Below, one piece after another: positions 33,451-44,816 of a DNA stretch of 64,000 nucleotides. Where the stretch lies: positions 190,494,270-190,558,269 of the forward strand of contig NC_081415.1 of the NCBI RefSeq assembly GCF_030272615.1. The letters are read 5' to 3'. The translations under genes were made by a program, and so were the position numbers. Numbering within the stretch: position 1 is the first letter of the stretch; each line of letters begins with the position of its first letter. The stretch is from Cryptomeria japonica (taxonomy: Eukaryota; Streptophyta; Pinopsida; Cupressales; Cupressaceae). The notes beneath the pieces are model-generated. The model was given only the letters and a program-made list of their open reading frames with translations. It did no database searches and was not told where the DNA came from.

Positions 33451-34307
33451 TGTTGGCAATTGACACTCATTGGAATCATATGTTGTCATTGATGGCAACA
33501 AGATTGTATTGAAGGCACATACTGGCACTTGGAGGGATACACTGGCTGATACCGACATTAAGTATTTAGGGTCATCACTGGCACCAACATCCAGCATTTT
33601 AGTGAAGCTGACATCAGTCTGGATCAGAAAGGTTTTATTGTAAAATCATTTTGTAATTACTACATTGGGCCGACATTGTATATCTTTTGTATTGTAAGCC
33701 GACATAAGGCATATTGTTTGTAAGGGTATATAAGTTAGTCTGTTAGGTCATTTTGAGTATGTGACATAGGAGAATAATACCAGAACTATGAGATGTGAAG
33801 GATATGTATGTAAACCATTTGTATGTGAATGCAATATCATGCTATGATCAGTAGATAGTTTGTAAAGCATTCTTGGAGGAAGAGAAGATACTGGTAGAAG
33901 GTTTAGGGTTTATGAATCAATATTGAACAGAGCTTTAACTAGAACTCTTTTTGGCATTGCAGATGCATTTTGTGAGATCATCAGTATTATTTTATTTCAG
34001 TAGAAGCTTGTAGTCAGTGAGACTCTTTTGTGTTGAGCAGTGTGTTCTAGGCAGTGTGCCTTCCTGCATGTGCATGCCCCCATTCTATGTAATATCTTTC
34101 ATATGGCCAATGAATTGATATTGTGGGTCACAAATCCCACTATGGTTTTTCCTCTTTGAGGTTTTCCACATATAAATTATGTGTGTTATATGTTTCTTGA
34201 TTTGCTAGTTTATATGTGTATATTATAAAAGGTTAAAATATTGTGTTACCAGCAAAACACTGATTCACCCCTCCTCTCAGTGTTCTTGGGTTCATTGTAT
34301 TCTAACA
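33451..34307 (+). repeat. R3 3' LTR
   Basis: It starts TGTTGGCAATTGACACTC and ends TTCTAACA. Its palindrome at 34063-34076 has one mismatch (CCTGCATGTGCATG). It is nearly collinear with the 5' copy, with scattered substitutions, many of the CG-to-TG/CA type. Confidence 0.93.
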
Positions 34308-34417
34308 GTTTTATCTTTCATTGTGTTGGTTTATTTTTGCTCCAATTTAAAGGTTTTAATATGCAATAGTTCTAATTTCTGATAGTAAACTAATTCACCC
34401 CCCTCTCAGTTTACTCC
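34308..34417 (+). repeat. LTR X, third piece (3' end)
   Basis: It resumes after R3 with GTTTTATC and closes with ACTAATTCACCCCCCTCTCAG, the usual LTR end block, before a primer site. Confidence 0.65.
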
Positions 34418-34433
34418 TGGTATCAGATTTGTG
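34418..34433 (+). promoter_or_regulatory. Primer-binding site of the LTR X element
   Basis: TGGTATCAGATTTG follows the LTR X end block, so LTR X is a 5' LTR. Only about 40 bases of its internal region remain before the sequence changes at about 34470. Confidence 0.6.
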
Positions 34434-34469
34434 TAATAGATTAACATTATAATTTAAATATTTGAGAAT

Positions 34470-34930
34470 GTCTTTGCTCCAATTGGTTGGCATGCTACAT
34501 TATTTGTCTACATGTTTCATTTGATATCACAACCATGGAGGATGTGTTAGTGCATGCAGTTCATTGGAATCATTTGGTAAGGATGTGTTGTGATGTGTTT
34601 GAGTCCCCTTTATCTCTTGGAGTGTACCACAATGGATGTAATAGGTCTCGATGGCCAAATTTATGTAATATTTCTTATTTCATCTTTGATTGATCCTCAA
34701 ATAGGGTTTCAATTAATTATCTTGTATATATAGGAGTGCAGATGCATGAGTTGGGTATGGGATCTATGTGAATTGATGTGAAGTGGATATGAATGATGCA
34801 CAAGAAAATTTTATATAGAAAAATTGTGAAAGATAGTCTATGAAGAGCTTCAAGATAGTTTTTGAGGTCAGACACATTTGTCAGATTGGTCCTTGACATA
34901 GTGGTTCAAGGATAATTTCATGATTAGGAG
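34470..34930 (+). repeat. Gypsy-like 3' region, plus copy of an inverted pair
   Basis: It matches 48796-49150 and 46120-46293 in reverse orientation (for example GGTTGGCATGCT, CATTGGAATCATTTGG, ACCACAATGGAT, GAATGATGCACAAGAAAATT). It has no coding content. It ends at an LTR-like start TGTAGCATCATAAA in both copies, so it is probably the 3' untranslated part of a gypsy-like element. Confidence 0.7.
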
Positions 34931-35519
34931 ATCTTGTTCATTTCAATTCATTGATTCTCTACACCTACTAGAAGAGGGTGTGTTCCTTTGGTAGTTGTAG
35001 CATCATAAATTATAATTGGTACCATTCAAACCTCATATTTGTGCTCCCAATTTAGCATGTTTTATCTCCATTCCCCTAGGTCTATTTTGGTCCTCTTTAC
35101 TCCAACCTTGATGTCACTTGTTGACACCACTAAGTGGGCCCCATCTTGGAGTTGTCCTCCCCTAGTCTCTAAGTTTAGGGTCTTATTTTTTGAGGATGAG
35201 GGTACCTCCCAGTGCCCTAGTCCCATCTTGTTCATTTCAATTCATTGATTCTTTGCACCTACTAGAAGAAGGTGTGTTCCTTTGGTAGTTGTAGCATCAT
35301 AAATTATAATTGGTACCATTCAAACCTCATATTTGTGCTCCCAATTTAGCATGTTTTATCTCCATTCCCCTAGGTCTATTTTGGTCCTCTTTATTCCAAC
35401 CTTGATGTCACTTGTTGACACCACTAAGTGGGCCCCATCTTGGAGCTACCCTCCCCTAGTCTCTAAGTTTAGGGTCTTATTTTTTGAGGATGAGGGAACC
35501 TCCCAATGCCCTAGTCCCC
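34931..35519 (+). repeat. 294-bp tandem duplication spanning an LTR start
   Basis: Units 34931-35224 and 35225-35519 are nearly identical, from ATCTTGTTCATTTC to GTGCCCTAGTCC. Each holds an LTR-like start TGTAGCATCATAAATTATAA (34996 and 35290). Confidence 0.92.
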
Positions 35520-36130
35520 CTTAAACAAGTTCTAATTTGAGACCAGGTAGGCTCTCTCCCTCCCTAATGGAATTTGGTCCCTATGGCTACACTTGATCAT
35601 TAGAGGTCAACCTGATTGGTAATTTACCTAGGGAACCCTATATAAGGACATCTTATCAATTCATTCTAGATCCAAGACTCCATCCATTGCTTATCTATAG
35701 TATTCGAGCATTCACCAAGAATTTATCTAACATTTGCAAATATTAAAGGTAGAATTTCCTCCTTCACGTATTATGGGGAAAAGTTACATCAATATTCATG
35801 CAAGTATGTGTGTTTGATTAGGTCTTTCATGTTCATGTTGTTAGTGTGAATAGGGTTCTTTAACCTTCTATTTCTTTATTAGCTAGTTATCCACTATAGC
35901 TCTCTTCACACTTAGTTAAGCATAGTGCATTGGTTCCCTTGACTCCCATAGGTGTCTTGATCCTAGGCTGGTGTCCAATTTCCATGTTGGAGTCCCCTAA
36001 ACTAGTGAACTTGCATTGTCATCCTAGAGACATGCATTTGTCCAAAACTAGTGAGCTTCCTAGAAGGACATTTCAAAAGACCAAACATACTGAACCTCTT
36101 GGTGAAGTTAGGATGGCTATCTAATATCCC
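34996..36130 (+). mobile_element. Gypsy-like LTR (3' boundary approximate)
   Basis: It starts TGTAGCATCATAAATTATAATTGG, as does the minus-strand LTR ending at 46022 (TGTAGCATCATAAAATTG). A clear TATA box, CTATATAAGG, is at 35638-35647. The first ~290 bases are duplicated. No clear CA end or TSD was found, so the right end is a guess. Confidence 0.5.
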
Positions 36131-37779
36131 TAATTTGAGAGAATTGGGCTGAGAAATTAGGTCAAGTCTTGAGACATTGGGTCACCAGATAACTCCTATA
36201 AGACAAGACGGAGTTTGGGTAGACTCACTTCACCACCACACAACCCAATTCATCCTCAACCAGCTCAAGGATACCTTGGTATCCAAAACAACTAGATTCC
36301 ACAAATGGACCATGATGAAATACACATCAAGTGGTTCCGATTGAGTGCAGATTGGCTCCCAAGAGCTCATTCCAACAAGGGCTTGGTCAACATCACATGG
36401 CCACTATGGGAGATTACCAATTCAATCTCTAATACAATAAGAATCACACATACATTTATTTTGAGCACCAAACAAAGTGTTCCTATATTAACATCATATA
36501 TATCATCAAATGAAGAGCATAAAAGATCATTCTCGGTGGCTGGTCCCAACTTTGGTCCATTAAAGATCCATCCATTAAATTAGCATTAATTGTAATTACA
36601 TACATCTCCACTTGAAGTTTTCTATATACAAATCACCAATGAATACCATTCTTAATAACAATTACATAAATACAACTACAAGAATGGAAGAAGGAGAAGA
36701 AAAAGTGTTGAGGAAGGAGAAGGAAATCTTCATTCGCTCACAATCCAAGTCCTCTGGTCCCCAATAGTGGTTGGCAATGCCACCCAACCATGTGAAACCC
36801 ATAGGTTCTAACCCTACCATGCTCATGGAGATGGTCACATGATCCAAATAATAAAATACTAAAGCAAGGGAGGCAATAGGCTCACACAAGAGAAAATATG
36901 GAGTAACACTCAACATGAATATATAATCAACCAAGTACATAATTCCATATCAATAAATGATAAGAAGAAGAGGCATATACTCAATGCAAGCACAATGAAT
37001 TACAAACATGAAAGTACTCAACACTCAACAAGGAGAATCCTCATCCAAACATCTAATATGATCAATTATTATATACCAATTATCCAATGATAATAAGACC
37101 AAAAAGGCCACCATTAAGGATATCTCAAGAATCCATCAATGAGTGAAATAACATGTAAGGAAAATCCTCTTCCAAGTGCTACTCAATCTATACCGAGTTG
37201 GATATTAGAGAACAACAAACAAGAGTGTCATCACACAGCTTGAAGTGATGACTCATGTAGAATCAGATCCTCTCATATGGATGAGGAACATGAACATGCG
37301 CTCCAACAACATCCCATGGACGCCAGGCCTTCCCAATGTTCTCGTAGCCATAACAAGCACTCATGGTAGGCATGGGATATCCATTATATTTTAGTATATT
37401 TACCTCATTTTTTATTAAATGTTTTCACTTATTACTCAATTCTTAATAGGTTATCTTGGTGACCACTTTGGGCCCCAGTCCCCATTGAGAGCCACTCCTT
37501 TTATTGTCTCTAACTACCCACACCCAAGCTCATCTCATTTCATAATGAGGAACAATGCAAAAAAAAGCCAAAATCCAATGGTTCAATACAAATACATCAT
37601 ACAAACAATGCATTTCCAACACATGTACTCAAACATCAAAATAATTTTTTTCAAAAAATGTAAAATGACCAGTAACCTAGTTTTGGAGGCCATCCACCAT
37701 TGATGGACCTCCAAAAACTCAAAAAATTCAAACTTGACAGGTTAAAATTTCCTTAAAACCCATTGGTTAATGGATGAAC
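36131..37779. other. Unassigned non-coding sequence
   Basis: Short ORFs here (for example 36305-36583) show no recognisable domain. The sequence is AT-rich with A/C-rich parts toward 37500. I see no LTR ends, RNA genes or pol remnants. It is probably old repeat sequence. Confidence 0.4.
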
Positions 37780-38625
37780 TATTGACAACAATGCAACAAA
37801 CTGAGAGGGGGTGGGGGTGAATCAGGTTGCTCACAAACTTTATTCAACTCAACAACAATTTTAGATCTGATAATTAGCAATGAAGGCACAAATCAACATG
37901 TAATTCCCACCAAAATATCCTAAAGAAATAATCTAAAGTATACTAACAAATGGAATTAATTTTTCTTTTAAATATCCTTACTACTATGTTATCATTAACA
38001 TACATTAAATCCAATACTAACTATTAACAAGATCACATAAATCAACATGAATATAACTATAGAAATATATATAATAAAAAAATTTAAACATCATCATATC
38101 TCCAAATAACTCATGCAAACATAACCATTCCCTAGGGTATCTCAATTTCAAATACTTGACACCATTCTAACAAAACACTTATCCAACTAGAACATCATAT
38201 TCTATCATTCAAATAACCATTTACTTTCCATGAAATTAGAATAACAATAACACATATGCATAGCTTAACCACATTATATTTCCTTATATTCATATAAACA
38301 CTAACCAAATGTTCCTAACACTCCTACTACCATTTATCATGAATGCATCATAGATCTATTAAACCATTATTATTATTTTTATCATTCATTCTATAGGATG
38401 AAATATCTTAATTCCATTTCACTAATTCAAATGTTACACTTTACATATAAGTTAGCTCATTACTTTTTCACATAGAACTCATAAACTCATATTACATAAA
38501 GAATGATCAATTAATTCTTCTCCTAATCACTACCTCAAGTCCTATTATAATTTCACTTACAAATGCACAAAGATACATAATACAAGGTACATATTCTCAT
38601 TTACATATAAAAATCAGTATGATAC
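37780..38625 (-). repeat. Fragment of a copia-type LTR
   Basis: GACAACAATGCAACAAACTGAGAGGG near 37783, followed by a G-run and GGTGAATCAG, matches the start of the LTR at 49472. The rest is A/C-rich. The fragment is cut at 38625 by a plus-strand LTR piece. Confidence 0.55.
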
Positions 38626-39050
38626 TGTTGGTAATTGATACTCAATTGGTTGGTTTCACTATGTTGTCATTGATGCCAACATGGTATTTTCTTCCGGCTT
38701 CATGTTTTGGTTTAGTTATGTATCAATAGGCACTTCATAGACACTACACCAGCACCGGTAGGATAGAAGGATTTGTTTGGTTACCGACAATACAGGATGA
38801 CATGGTTTAGAATATGGTTATCAGTATTGGAGGTCGACGTCTCTTGGATCCGGCATTGGCAATTGTTTTTTATATTCATGCATTTATATTATCTAGCCGA
38901 CATGTAATTTGATATTATAATTATCTTTGTAAGCTAACATAAGGCATGATAAGTTGTATAGGATATATAGGTCAGTTGGATTAGATCATTTTGATATAGA
39001 TATGGTGATGGATATGTGAATGTCATATAATGTGAAATATATCAGACAGA
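38626..39050 (+). repeat. 5' part of an LTR (R3-like)
   Basis: It starts TGTTGGTAATTGATACTC with TTGTCATTGATGCCAACATGG, followed by TAAGGCATGATAAGTTG and TATATAGGTCAGTTGG, as in the R3 LTR. It stops abruptly near 39050 against the gag remnant. Confidence 0.65.
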
Positions 39051-39938
39051 TTATGTATGTGAGGATATTCCTTTCTCTGTCTTTACTAGTAGATCTACCA
39101 AAACTTCTTTTCTCATCTCCACTGGTTTCATTATAAGGACATTTTGCAGCAAAGTGTCCAACTTTACCACAATTAAAGAATTTGAGTGGTAACTTTCCTT
39201 TATACTTGGCGGATCCTCTCTTGATCTTTCTGACAAAGTTTGCTACCTTTGCATCTGAGTCTTCATTGGATCCTTTATAAACAACCTCTTCTTTTTGGTG
39301 GAGTTGAATGTTGCCTCTTTCCTTGAGGATGCTTCACCGGTTGTTCTCATTTCATAGGCTGTTAGAGAGCCAAATAACTCATCCATTGTGAAGGTCTTAA
39401 GATCCTTGGCTTCCTCTATGGCATTAACCTTAGTATCATACTTAGATGTGAGAGATATAAGTACCTTCTTGACAATAATCTCATCAACAATTTCTTCTCC
39501 AAGTCCTCTAATGGTATTCACAGTTTCATCTATTTTGTGAAGGTAGTCTACAATATTTTCTTCATCTTTCATCTCGATGCCTTCAAGTTGACCACTTAGT
39601 GATTGGAGCTTGGCCTCTTTGACTTTGGCATCTCCTTCAAATAATCTATGTATTTTATCCCAAGTTTCCTTGCCTGACGCACAATGCATGACCTTGACAA
39701 ACTCATTATTAGACAATCCGCTTAAGATAGCATGTTTAGCCTTTGCATTATTCTCATACTACTTCTTAGCACCCAGATCAGTGGGAGGAACACTAGGAAT
39801 AATATACCCATTCTTGATAGACATCCACACATCAAAACCAAGTGAGGAAATATAGGTATCCATTCTTCTTCTCCAGAAGGCATAGTTAGATCCATCAAAC
39901 ATGGGAGCTTTTGAGGAGGCAGACTCATTTCTTGCCAT
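39051..39938 (-). pseudogene. Copia Gag (UBN2-type) remnant
   Basis: The start MARNESASSKAPMFDGSNYA at 39938 lies 58 bases from the primer site. The typical Gag order follows: YAFWRRRMDTYISSLGFDVW, HCASGKETWDKIHRLFEGDA, LSGQLEGIEMKDEENIVDYL, VLISLTSKYDTKVNAIEEAK, ELFGSLTAYEMR. The zinc knuckle near 39130-39185 reads FFNCGKVGHFAAKC, with the first Cys lost. Breaks are near 39760, 39720 and 39240. Everything downstream (PR, IN, RT, RH) is missing, cut at about 39050. Confidence 0.88.
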
Positions 39939-39995
39939 TGTGGTCTTTAACCATAATCTACCCAAGCTAGAGAAATATATTAATCAACTGGGAAC

Positions 39996-40011
39996 CTTGG
40001 CTCTAATACCA
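39996..40011 (-). promoter_or_regulatory. Primer-binding site of the 39-kb gag element
   Basis: The minus strand reads TGGTATTAGAGCCAAGG, initiator tRNA-Met type, between gag and the LTR at 40017. Confidence 0.85.
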
Positions 40012-40016
40012 ATCAT

Positions 40017-42810
40017 TGAACACAATGTAACATTAAGAGGGGGTTGAATCAGTGGTTCGTAAAACTTTTCTTTTTAAACCAAGCCTTGAATACCAGTTTG
40101 TTGGCATCTTGATGATGTTGTGATCATCATTGATGGACACACACTTGCTTTGTGTACATTTTCTTGATGTATTAGTTATGCTTAACCGGTAATTGTTCCA
40201 ACCGGTATTATGTATTATAGTCTTTAGACTATTGATGTTTTGCAGAAGATGTTTACCGGTCACAAATTGACTAAAGACCTCAAGCAGTATGAAGACCTCA
40301 AGTGGTTCAAGGATCTCAAGTGGTACGAAGGAACAAAGCGGTAGTTAACATTTTTTGAGTCTTCATTTTTGACAACCAGTAATGCGTAAAATGTATGAAC
40401 TTGTATTACTCTGTGATGAGTTACCAATCGGTATTTCTGTAATAAGTTATCATCCACCGACACTTTGGCGGTGATTTTGTGCCATGTTACCAAATGTGTC
40501 TAGATGCACTGAACCTAGGAACTTGTAAATTAATACTATTGGACTGACATGAAATCAAACTCCTTTATAAGGACATCATGTCTATGGTTTTAGTTATTGA
40601 TAAGGGTTTTGTATGTGCGATCATAGAAGAGAAGATTAGGTTTGTGTGAAGAGTAAGAGTGTTGAGATACTGAAGACTGAAGTAATGCTAAAGTGCATTA
40701 ACAATGAGCTATCAAGGATCTAACCAAGCATATTGTGCTAGTATTTAGATCACCTACTTGTTGATTACTCATATCTTTGACAAGTCTAAAACCCTTAACT
40801 GGGTAGGGCTGGCAAAGCTTTTGTAAATCCTCTAACAAGGTGGTTCACAACTGTGAATCTGAAATCCTCTCACAAGGTAGTCTTTAATAGGACTTATCTC
40901 CTAACAGAGATCTAGATTCCTAACAGGATCTATTCTGATGAAGAACATTGTATGACCTTAACCAGTTTGGTTTCTATTCTGCAGATAGTTACTTGTGAGT
41001 TTCTACTCACCGTGGTTTTTCCCATTTGGGTTTCCATGTCAAACATCTCATGTTATGGTGATTGTTCTCTTGTGGGTGAATGCTTTATTTACTATTTGGT
41101 TTGCATTTATCTTAACCGATTTATTAGTGAATCTATTATATCGGTTATCTGCTAAAGTGTTTAGAAGTTTGAGTTCAGTAAATTTTGGTATAATAATTCA
41201 CCCCCCCTCTTAGTATTCATCATGGTTAACAACCTAAATATTAAACAATCAAACTAGTAATATAAGAGTGGATATCAAAAGAGGAAAACACACAAATGCA
41301 TAACCCACAACACTAGATGTGTAAGGAAAACCCAATATGGGAAAACCTCAGTGAGAAATGCTATTAGAGTCTACTGCTCCAATCTAGCCTCCCAATGAAA
41401 TAACAAATTATAATGATTTAGGGCACCAACCCAAGGAGCACCAACCCCTACACCAATCTCCAACTAGGTATTGTATAATGAAATAAAATTTTGATATAGT
41501 TGTAGCACCTGGTTGCAAATGAGTTCTAGAACACCTAATCAATGGATTTCTACTAGTTAACAAACTCCTCTTCTTCACTAGTTCTCACATTGTCGGTTGT
41601 CAGATTACTCTCTCTGATTTCTCACCGATTACTCCTAGCCTCCCTTCTTGCTCCCTCAACCTCACACCACACTGTGTCACTCTTGGATGCCTTCTTAACA
41701 AATCACTCCTCACCAGTTTGCTTGATTGTTAGACTATAACAGTTTACTAGTTACTTTGTCTCTACCAATTAGACCCTCTCATCGGTTCAGTATACTAACA
41801 CACAGTGAGAGATAACTCTAAGGAAAATTATATTTCTTGCTCAAAATCTCTTTCCTCTCACACCTCGCATTAAGCATCAATTGATGTTAGTCTCAAGCTG
41901 ACATATTTATCTTTTAGGGTTCCTACCATAACAACATTCAAAAAGTGTCATGTTAGGTTTTGCCTTCACCAACTCGATCTATATTATATTTGATCCGATC
42001 TTCTTTTCTGGAGTTATGATCTGTATTTCATCAATCAACACCGCCAACACCTCGCATTCCAATGTGTGTTTTCTATATTTGGATGTCTGTACTATATTTT
42101 TTGCGTTTCTCTATCACACGCCATTAATGGATCAAATTTTTCCTTTGGTAAGCGGGCATAAAGATCAGATCTTCCCATAGGGTTTGTTCAATCATTTTCC
42201 ACCTTGTCTTCATCGAGCTAGAATCTTTTGCCATCCTTCCATGATTTTTGGGTTCTTCATAAAAGCTGGCCTACTTGCTGACTATTACGTTGATGAACAC
42301 TTCACAAACCTCTACATGATCACCACCTGGCTTCCAACTGTCATCCTTGTTGACATCCATCTATGCCTGGTTTGCTATGTCAGTTTGACATCCTTCACCA
42401 ACCAAGATTGACTACCGATTCAACTCACCTTACCCGTATAACCTAACTTCACCAGTTGTCCTTCATACTTGTTGACCTCTTATCTGTCGATGGATCAACT
42501 TAGCCTTCCATCAAACATGTTGGTCCTACTATTCAATCCATGTACTAGCGATATTAAACCTCTCAGAGTGTACCATTTTACATCTTTCAGTTCTTCTTTT
42601 GCTTGCTTGATTTTCCTTACCGATGGTTCTTGTTTATCGGTAAATGATGCATTTCATGTGTACCGGTAATCTACCTTCCATTTTCTCATACACATATAGA
42701 TTGATATTATCATGTCTTACTTATCCCATACCGGTCACCACTTCTTACTCACCGGTAACCATGCCAAACTAGTTGACATCAATGACAACTTAATACCAAT
42801 AATGCCAACA
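40017..42810 (-). repeat. 5' LTR of the gag remnant, split by a solo LTR
   Basis: It starts (plus strand) TGAACACAATGTAACATTAAG with GAGGGGGTTGAATCAG and is interrupted at 40099-41231. It then continues with GGAAAACCCAATATGGG and ends AATAATGCCAACA at 42810, i.e. TGTTGGCATTATTGG on the minus strand. About 1.66 kb without the insert. Confidence 0.78.
40099..41231 (+). mobile_element. Solo copia-type LTR
   Basis: TGTTGGCATCTTGATGATG at the start and CATCATGGTTAACA at the end, with CACCCCCCCTCTTAGTATTC just inside. It contains several ACCGGT motifs and CCTAACAGG phrases like the LTR at 1220-2565. No internal region or clear TSD. Confidence 0.75.
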
Positions 42811-42932
42811 TTTAGCAGATTGGTCAACACATTTTCTTGTTGTAACTCAAAATTATAATGAGAAGATGTGGATTTACAGGACAATGGATAAGAAAATATT
42901 GACAAAGGAAAGTGTGATTTCTCATCACTTTG

Positions 42933-43844
42933 TCACTCACATTCAAGCATTTGTCCATTGCATCCATGTGTATGTTCAAAAGAGGGTTCACTCTTAGGGG
43001 GAATTGGATGGAAGTTTAAAAAGGCCCAATCAATTTCAAGATTTGTGTTAAGAGAAAAATTTGGAATATGAAATTCAAGCATCTTAGACTTTCTAGAGAA
43101 GGTAGGAGTGAAATCTAAGGACCCCCAATCATCCTCTAAGAGTTCTTCTTTAGGAACTTCTTTGGTAGGAGACGGTGTATTTGAGTTAATTGAAGATAGG
43201 ATTGTAGGAACTAAGAAAGCATATGATGCTTCGCTTATGTTCTCATCAACTAGCTCATTAGTATATGTGTAAGGCACAACATGATAATCAGGAAGAATTT
43301 TTGGTTTCCTAGGAACATGAATGGAATTGATTTGATTTTTGTTAGGCTCTTGATTATTGGGGGAGATAGCATTATGATGAGAAATAATATCATATTCTTG
43401 TTCTAAGGTATATTTATGTTCAAGAAACTCATTAGGAAAAGGACTATCATATGTAATTAATGCTTCATTTTTGGGGGAAAGGTTATTAGAAGGAATAGAA
43501 GGTGAAGTGTTATTAAAATCATTCTCTTTCACCAAGGTACCCTCATGAGGTAGGATCATATGAAGAGAATAATCTACACCATTCTCTAATGGTCCATCCC
43601 AAATAGGGAGATCATTAGGAAGAGTGTTAAAAGTACCTTCTTGAATCAATATGTCCTCTTTTAGGGGAGACTTTTTGGGAGGGGGGTCATTTAAGGGCTC
43701 GAAAAGGGGATTTTCATATATCTTAAATTGTTTCAACTTAATAGCTTCATCTTGTAGAAACAAATTTGACATTTTTCCAAATTGCAAGGAAAGAAGTGAA
43801 TGCAATGAACTAAATTTGAAAAATGCAATTGATAAATTATGCAA
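42933..43844 (-). CDS. 303-codon ORF of unknown function
   Basis: An intact open frame, the longest in the window that is not recognisably retroviral. A start at 43772 (MSNLFLQDEAIKLKQF) is about as likely as the first ATG at 43844. The protein is rich in Pro, Asn, Ser, Leu and Glu, acidic, with no membrane segment or zinc motif and with repeated short phrases such as PLFEPLNDPP, PIWDGPLENG, DDWGSLDFTP and EIDWAFLNFHP. It lies about 950 bases downstream of the gypsy-like LTR (44817-46022) and its primer site on the same strand, so it occupies the first-gene position of that element, but it does not look like Gag. The low-complexity, largely disordered composition may let the frame stay open by chance. 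Confidence 0.45.
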   Translation of the reverse strand: MHNLSIAFFKFSSLHSLLSLQFGKMSNLFLQDEAIKLKQFKIYENPLFEPLNDPPPKKSPLKEDILIQEGTFNTLPNDLPIWDGPLENGVDYSLHMILPHEGTLVKENDFNNTSPSIPSNNLSPKNEALITYDSPFPNEFLEHKYTLEQEYDIISHHNAISPNNQEPNKNQINSIHVPRKPKILPDYHVVPYTYTNELVDENISEASYAFLVPTILSSINSNTPSPTKEVPKEELLEDDWGSLDFTPTFSRKSKMLEFHIPNFSLNTNLEIDWAFLNFHPIPPKSEPSFEHTHGCNGQMLECE

Positions 43845-44790
43845 TCCACAATGTAATTGAAATGAGAGCTGAGAGGGATAATTTGAATTTTGAGTTTTGG
43901 AATCTAAGTCATAAAATTGAATAACGCAAAATTCTAAGAAGAGTGATTATAAAAAATGACCCAATTGATTTAAAGAAGGAATAGTGCAATTTTCAGGATC
44001 AATGATAATTATCCAAAAGAGATTGAAATTTAAATTAGGAACTATTGAAAAACCTCTTAATTTTAAAAATTGAAAGTTGTTGAAGTGAAATTTTGAAATT
44101 TAAAATTAGTGATTTTATTAATTAACCACTTAATTATAAAATATATCTTGAAAATTGAAATGGTAAAAGTGGAGATTATTTTTTATGTTAGAGGAATCAA
44201 AATTCAATAAAATCACTCAATTTTCTAAAATTGAGCAGTAAAACACAATCATAACAGTCTCCCAAAATTTTGGGAAAAAAGCCAGGGACTATACGTAAGT
44301 TATGCACAGTCCTCCCAACTTTTTTCAAAATCTTTAGAGATGAAAGATATTGTGATTCTATTGTGGATTCCATAAAATTGTCTAGTTTGAAGATGTTTAG
44401 ATAGGTCAAATAAGCAGTCAAAGGTCAAAATAGGAGATCCCTTAAAAATTAGGATTTAACTGTTTAGCCACTTAATTTTCAGAATAATGTTGTAATTAGT
44501 ATGAAAGCTATCTCTATTAATTATAAACTATGATCAAATCTATGGAAGCATCGGGGGGCTATTGGGCAAAGGATACAAAGATAGATTTGAATTGCAAATT
44601 TGGAATCGAAATCAGATCTGAAACAAGTAATAAAAATTCTATACTTCACACACTTAATTTCCTCAAAATGAAAAATTAGGGTTTTTATGCAATTAACCTC
44701 TAAATTTTACAGAAAGATGAAACATGGAAATGAAATTTTAAAGTTCAAGCTGCAATTATTCAGATCTAACAAATAAGAAATCAAAATTAA
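43845..44790 (-). other. AT-rich leader between LTR and the 303-codon ORF
   Basis: A/T-rich with no ORF of note. It fits a long untranslated leader of the gypsy-like element. Confidence 0.4.
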
Positions 44791-44796
44791 GATGTA

Positions 44797-44813
44797 GGAC
44801 GTCGGGTTCACCA
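44797..44813 (-). promoter_or_regulatory. Primer-binding-like site of the gypsy-like LTR
   Basis: The minus strand reads TTTTGGTGAACCCGACGTCC immediately after the LTR end TTTACA. TGG followed by a non-repetitive stretch fits a tRNA 3' end complement, but not initiator Met. I cannot name the tRNA. Confidence 0.55.
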
Positions 44814-44816
44814 AAA

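Larger units (their letters stand above)
27448..34307 (+). mobile_element. R3: pol-less LTR retrotransposon, third copy
   Basis: Complete, 6,860 bases, uninterrupted, flanked by GTTTT at 27443-27447 and 34308-34312. LTRs are 27448-28297 and 33451-34307. It has a primer site at 28300, ORF1 at 28372-29677, ORF2 at 30035-33179 and a polypurine tract at 33439. No protease, integrase or RT is present. It is the cleanest view of the family's native layout. Confidence 0.93.

Noticed and set aside
35039-35524. Two near-identical ORFs of 69 and 63 codons
   Set aside because: The similarity comes from the 294-bp tandem duplication of LTR sequence, not from a gene family.
36305-36583. 92-codon ORF in the unassigned region
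   Set aside because: No recognisable motif, no relatives elsewhere in the window, and length within chance expectation.
40094-41236. Target-site duplication for the solo LTR at 40099
   Set aside because: The bases flanking the LTR (CAGTT and ACCTA) do not match, so no TSD was claimed.
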